64,000 nucleotides of DNA from Parachlorella kessleri (taxonomy: Eukaryota; Chlorophyta; Trebouxiophyceae; Chlorellales; Chlorellaceae): the NCBI GenBank assembly GCA_001598975.1, contig BBXU01001149.1, positions 1 to 64,000 of the forward strand, written 5' to 3'. A program made the translations under genes and the position numbers. The notes under the pieces are model-generated. The model saw nothing but the letters and a program-made list of their open reading frames with translations, did no database searches and had not been told where the DNA came from. Positions 57,401 through 64,000 of this stretch are shown piece by piece (position 1 is the stretch's first letter; every line of letters begins with the position of its first letter).

Positions 57401-60400
57401 CTCAAGGTCTGCTCTCAGCCCGCCTCCTTGCAGGGTGTCCTTGTGCCATAAACTACGGCGGCCAGTGTAGCATGGCATGAACCAGGCAGCAGGGTGGTCG
57501 TGGTAGCCGTGTCTCACCTGTGGCATGTACACGATGGACCCCAGGTGCTGCGCCTGCAGGCTGTGAGTCAGCTCCCGCGGAATCCGTTGCAGCTCCAGGT
57601 CCATTAGCTGCACAGCACAGCACAGCGCAGTGTTTTGATATCATCCGTCGGTGAAACCACCCACGCACCAGACAATCCAATAGGATTCTGTGTAGCACAT
57701 GACAAAGGGGCCTTCTTGCTTGCTCCTCCCTACACGGCAGCATGGGTTCCCACGGCTACATAACCTGAAATCTCACCTCTAAGAGTTGCACTTCTACCAC
57801 TACCCAAGTAGCATTAGCAGAACAAGAGACACATTTCTGTACCCGTCCTTGCAAGATCGCCCCACCTGCATTGAAGTGGCTTGCATGCTGCAGCAGGTGG
57901 CTGCCAGGCTGTCCTGGGCCACCTTATGGGTTGTTTGTAGCAGCGGTGTCTGGCAAGCGCCATTGTAAGCCCTGGAGCTACAACTCACCTGGGAAAGGTA
58001 GTCTGGCATGGCGCGGTATGTGACCTTCATGCCGTCCAGCTCCTCTGAGACCCCTGACACGACTATCATGCCCTCCTCTTCTCGGCCAAAGTCAATCACG
58101 CTGGAGATGAGGTTGTGGCCTGCAGGACGAGGGAGAGAAGCAGGGGCTGGGCTGCCTCATAGTTGGGGAGCGCCACACAACCTGGCCGGCATAGCAAAAC
58201 CACTTCCTGAGAACTATCTGAAAGCAGATGCGTTGTCGCTTCACACATCATCGCCCTAGCACCGTGCCGGTGTCAGTAACTCTCAAGACAGTAGTGCGGC
58301 ATCCTGCAAGCGTAGACTTCAGGTGCCTCGGAGCAAGTCAGACACTAAGCACTCTGGCAGGCGCCCCCTTCAACAGCAGCACCGTTCATGAAGCCTACAG
58401 TGCTCACACATGATAAGCTCCTCCCTTATGACGCTTGCCGCTTTAAACATGATGCCTGGGGCTGTCGAAGGCTGCTGCATCTGTCGGCGGCCATGCCTGT
58501 CCAGCGCCGGGATGCTCATGTTACTGGCAGCAGCAGCAGGATGGGGGTTGCTGGTGCGGGTGGCCGCCTGGGCAGCCTCTGCTTCTGGGATGAGGTGGAC
58601 TAGCATGTCCCTGGCCAGCAAAAAACTCGGTATCATACATCTCAGTAACAATCTGACTGCCGCTTGGATAGTGACCTCAAACAGATGCATCATACGCCGG
58701 CTGGAATGCACGGTCGCACGATACCTCCACCACTCCTACCAGCAGCTACAACTGCTGGCTACAACGCAGGATGAAGTGATGGCAGACTGACAGGCGGGGT
58801 CCCAGCCTGGCCCTCTCACCTGAGCAGCAGCATGTTGGCCAGGCTGTCCTGCAGCAGCGAGAAGTCTTTGAGGTCGGGCATGGAAGGCGTGGACTGCAGC
58901 CGGGCCAGCAGGCGGGGTGCGTCCTTTACCTTCCGCAGCGCATCCCTGCAGCGCAGCGCAGTGCGCCATCTCAATCCCACATTGAAATGCAGTCCATCAT
59001 CATCGCAGACCTTGGCAAACGTCTTCCAATGCATAACCTCGTGCTGTAGCCTCATGCGTGTTACGTCTTACGCAAGCAACAGCTGCAACTCGATAGGACA
59101 ATTTCAAACGTCACCCCGCTAGGGAAGGCACCGCCAACTGCTCACAGGGTGTGGAGCAGATTCTAGCCGTCCCTGTCCCATGCAATCACCCCACAGGCTC
59201 GCTCTTTAGCACTGACTTGCCTCAGAGACTTGATGGCGTCTGGCCGCTGCATGAAGAACTCGATAGCATCCAGGCGGTCGTTCAGCACTGCCAGGTTCAC
59301 AATGGGCCGAGCAAACCACAGCCGCAGCAGGCGCTTGCCCATGGGGCTGACACACTTGTTAAGCAGGCCGAACACACTGAAGCCCTCCTTAGCCTGGCCT
59401 GCAAGAAGGCATGCACCAACCTTGTTGTTACCAGCCACCTCCCAGTCGATGTGCACACCATACAGCGATTTACTAGCACTAGATGGGAGAGCAGCAATCT
59501 CGCAGCAGGGTATAGATTTCTCACCTGGAAGGTGCGACAGGCAGAGTTGACAGGTCAAGCACGTTCCAAGTCGTCAGTGATACACGGTTCAACCAACCTA
59601 TGCCCATGGCTGAGGGGTGCGACTCCTCCTGGAAGATTTGCAGCGCCGACATGCTGACAGGGTCGACCATGAGGTAACCATCTAGTGACAGCTCGGAGAT
59701 GCCGTTGACAGAGAACACTACGGCGTCCTCATCTGCAGGACGTGCGGCGGAGGGATGGCAATGCTGAAGGAGTTGCCTGGCAAGCAGGCCTCATCGCCCA
59801 CTTGTCAAGCAGTACTAGCGAAGATAGCACTGCTGGATGCTCTGTTTGAGTCCAGCCTGGAACCTAGAAGCATGCCGCGGCTGGAGCACCAGGGCATGTA
59901 GGCACGCGGCTGGAGCACCAGGGCAGGAAGGCGGTGCACACAACCACGGCACCACCGGATTTTTTTATGCCCCAGTCATACCTGAAGAGCAGCCTGCCAG
60001 CAGGCCCTCCCTGCTAAGTATTGCTAGCAGCGCGCCAGCTGCGCAGACCTGCTGCTCGCTGGATAGGGTCAGCATGGCATTGAGCAGGTGTACGCGCTCC
60101 CTGGGAGACAGCCCTGCCGGCATGCCTCGTACGTGCACGTTCTCCAGCACCGCCCTTGCCTGCATCAGCCCAGCGCAGCGACAACCGCTTTGCGTGCTTG
60201 AACAAAGCGGCTGACTGCCATAGTCCGACCATGGTACTGCTCGGCCGGCGCCTTGCATCCTATGAGCCTTCGCGGCCAGGCACGGCAGCCTGTGTGAGCG
60301 GCAATGTGGCCTGAGCACCTTGTCTGGCAGGAAGAGGCTGCTCTTCTCCACCCGCACTCCAAACTGCTGAGCGGCCGGCGCTGTAGGGTCGACTGGAGAC

Positions 60401-60874
60401 CTCAGCAGCTCCAGCAGCTCAGGGTCAGCCTTGCTGCTTGTATATATGACTTGCGGGGCCGCGTGCAGCTTTGCCAGCTGGAGTATCTGGTATCGAAACG
60501 GCCCAGATGCATCATCCCTGGCCTCCATGGCAAACAACTGCGTCACAGCACAGTGGTGCCTTTCTAGCATAGCTGAGCTTCAGCACAAGGGCCATCCCGC
60601 CCGCACCAGCCTTGCACTTGGTTGGCTTCAGCTACATGGCAGTTACCACGACCCAATGAGCTGAGGGGCTTGCCTCTCCTCTTGCAGCGTCAAAATATGC
60701 TATGCCCACTCGCTGGCCGTAGCAGGACACGGCCATGCAGACGCTGGAGGCCTCCTGGACTTCGTCAGCATCGTTGGGCTGCTCTGCTGCAACGGCAGCT
60801 GCCTCGGTGTGCACAGTGCCATGCTGGCTGCCGTCCTGCCCTTTCAGACGTTTTGCTTGCTGGATAGAAGACAT
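54410..60874 (-). CDS. Meiotic MutS homologue MSH5
   Basis: MSH5 pairs with MSH4 to stabilise recombination intermediates for crossovers in meiotic prophase. At least 16 exons are readable. The N-terminal block starts [15 protein letters not shown] (60874), with [20 protein letters not shown]; then [20 protein letters not shown] and [20 protein letters not shown] (core/lever). The clamp region has [10 protein letters not shown]. The ATPase has Walker A GPNFSGKS with [32 protein letters not shown], Walker [12 protein letters not shown] and the switch STHFSE. The end has [20 protein letters not shown] and [16 protein letters not shown], finishing AVAGQDG and TAG at 54410. A Gln/Ala/Gly-rich insertion (about 54880-55060) sits before the VFLYQ block. 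The DEFGKGT form and lack of a mismatch-recognition FxE domain indicate MSH5 rather than MSH2, MSH3 or MSH6. The first exon could lie further 5'. Two exon fragments are duplicated in introns. Confidence 0.93.
55543..55628. repeat. Two-copy 44-bp tandem repeat in an MSH5 intron
   Basis: Adjacent copies begin CCAGTGATCAGAATGGGGCC and CCAGTGATCAGAACCGGGGC, and both end CCTACCAAGTCAGCTT. Confidence 0.85.
56780..56980. repeat. Duplicated MSH5 exon fragment ([18 protein letters not shown] region)
   Basis: Exonic 56780-56846 is repeated at about 56913-56980 in the intron upstream on the coding strand. Shared plus-strand words include TGGCGGAT, TGCTGCACCAGCTGTGCACA and CAAACT(C/T)CC. Confidence 0.85.
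57249..57432. repeat. Duplicated MSH5 exon fragment ([16 protein letters not shown] region)
   Basis: Exonic 57249-57315 is repeated with divergence at 57379-57432 ([14 protein letters not shown]). The copies share GGCAGCGCCTCCTC and GCCTCC. The extra copy lies in the neighbouring intron. Confidence 0.85.
59877..59925. repeat. 20-bp direct repeat in an MSH5 intron
   Basis: GCGGCTGGAGCACCAGGGCA occurs exactly at 59877-59896 and 59906-59925, 29 bp apart start to start. Confidence 0.9.
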
Positions 60875-61594
60875 TACAACCTTGCATAAAACAGCTCACA
60901 TCATGATGATGCAAGGGAGAAGACGGCGTCCACCTGGGCCTGCATGGGGGCTTTGCCGCCAATTGTTTCTAACTGCTCTGCTGTGACGGTCCTGAAAATG
61001 CCAACAAATGGCAGGTCTGCCTTCCATTCTTGATGTGAAAGGTGCCTGGCATCTGATATATCGAGTATGCACGTGGCAGGGCCGCCTACAAGACTAGAAT
61101 GTCCCACAAACTGTCCTGCCCCTGGCGCAAGTCATTCTTACAACCGAGTGGAGAGGCGCAGCAGAACGTGATGCCAGCCTCCGTCAAATAATAGCGGAAG
61201 CGAAGGAAACAATGTGCGGAGACAGTTAACTAAATTTGCTCCTCTCTGTCCCGAGACCGGCACAGTTGGTAATATGCAGGCGGTGGTACCAGCCAGGGAC
61301 CCAGACCAATCGGGGACACCTCTGAAATACCAAAAAGCTGAAGGCAAGACGGCCCAAGGGCGGGCGCGGACTCGCAGGCTCGAAGAAAAAGCAACACAAC
61401 AGCAAACACAGTTTCGCCAGCACTGGGTGCGGCGATGGTTTTACACAGTGTCAGCTTACACATCCCATTCGGTGACCAGACACCCACACGATGGCTGTAG
61501 TAGTCCCAGGACACGGCTTGGCAGTATAGCTAGTGCAGCTGAGGACATAGACCAAGGGTAGGCTGCTTCACAAGTGCCGGTAGGGGCGAACCGC
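60875..61594. other. Region between MSH5 start and FNR stop
   Basis: This should hold the MSH5 promoter and the FNR 3' UTR (both genes minus strand). TTACA (TGTAA on the coding strand, the algal poly(A) signal) occurs near 61440, 61467 and 61138. A short minus-strand frame at 60901-61107 (FVGIFRTVTAEQLETIGG) has fair composition and could be an unplaced 5' exon; I could not confirm it. Confidence 0.45.

Positions 61595-64000
<2,406 letters not shown>

Noticed and set aside
60901..61107. Separate gene upstream of MSH5
   Set aside because: The frame is short, without family resemblance or a clear partner exon. It is noted only as a possible 5' exon.

Overview
The window is nuclear DNA of a green alga, most probably a coccoid member of the core Chlorophyta (Trebouxiophyceae-like; an inference). 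The evidence is intron-dense genes with short exons and GT-AG (a few GC-AG) junctions, moderately GC-rich exons with long CAG/GCA-coded Gln and Ala tracts, a chloroplast-type ferredoxin-NADP+ reductase, a starch-binding CBM20 protein, an expansin-like wall protein and many mitochondrial genes. There is no prokaryotic operon, CRISPR array or complete transposon.

Layout. 0.4-15.2 kb: one very large plus-strand gene for a trithorax/SET1-type histone H3K4 methyltransferase with a huge low-complexity N-terminus. 16.6-18.0 kb (-): unrecognised basic protein. 19.0-21.8 kb (-): CBM20 protein with C-terminal hydrophobic segments. 22.9-24.0 kb (-) and 24.2-27.7 kb (+): acyl-CoA-binding protein and branched-chain 2-oxoacid dehydrogenase E1 alpha, divergent. 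28.2-30.9 kb (+): secreted expansin-like protein. 31.2-34.8 kb (-): axonemal DRC4/GAS8. 35.2-40.2 kb (-) and 40.6-41.3 kb (+): proteasome subunit RPN5 and complex III hinge protein QCR6, divergent. 42.9-44.3 kb (-) and 44.5-46.5 kb (+): MTFP1-like mitochondrial protein and a NIP30/FAM192A protein, divergent. 46.7-49.9 kb (-): two tandem paralogues of an unrecognised four-helix membrane protein, with a possible small plus-strand gene between them. 50.5-53.2 kb (+): TPR-alpha/beta hydrolase fusion. 53.6-54.2 kb (+): small membrane-anchored protein. 54.4-60.9 kb (-): meiotic MutS homologue MSH5. 61.6 kb to the window end (-): the 3' part of chloroplast FNR.

Exon boundaries were read by eye from splice consensus and reading-frame continuity, so gene spans run from start codon to stop codon and include introns.

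The main unexplained pattern is not a gene. In at least four genes (RPN5, MSH5, NIP30, FNR), pieces of exon together with an adjacent splice site are duplicated in tandem, and the extra copies sit decayed inside the neighbouring intron. Two dispersed repeat families (one of three copies, one of two) and at least four GC-AG introns accompany this. Together they suggest a genome where introns grow, and perhaps arise, by local tandem duplication. The joint presence of MSH5 and DRC4 implies retained or cryptic meiosis and an axoneme.
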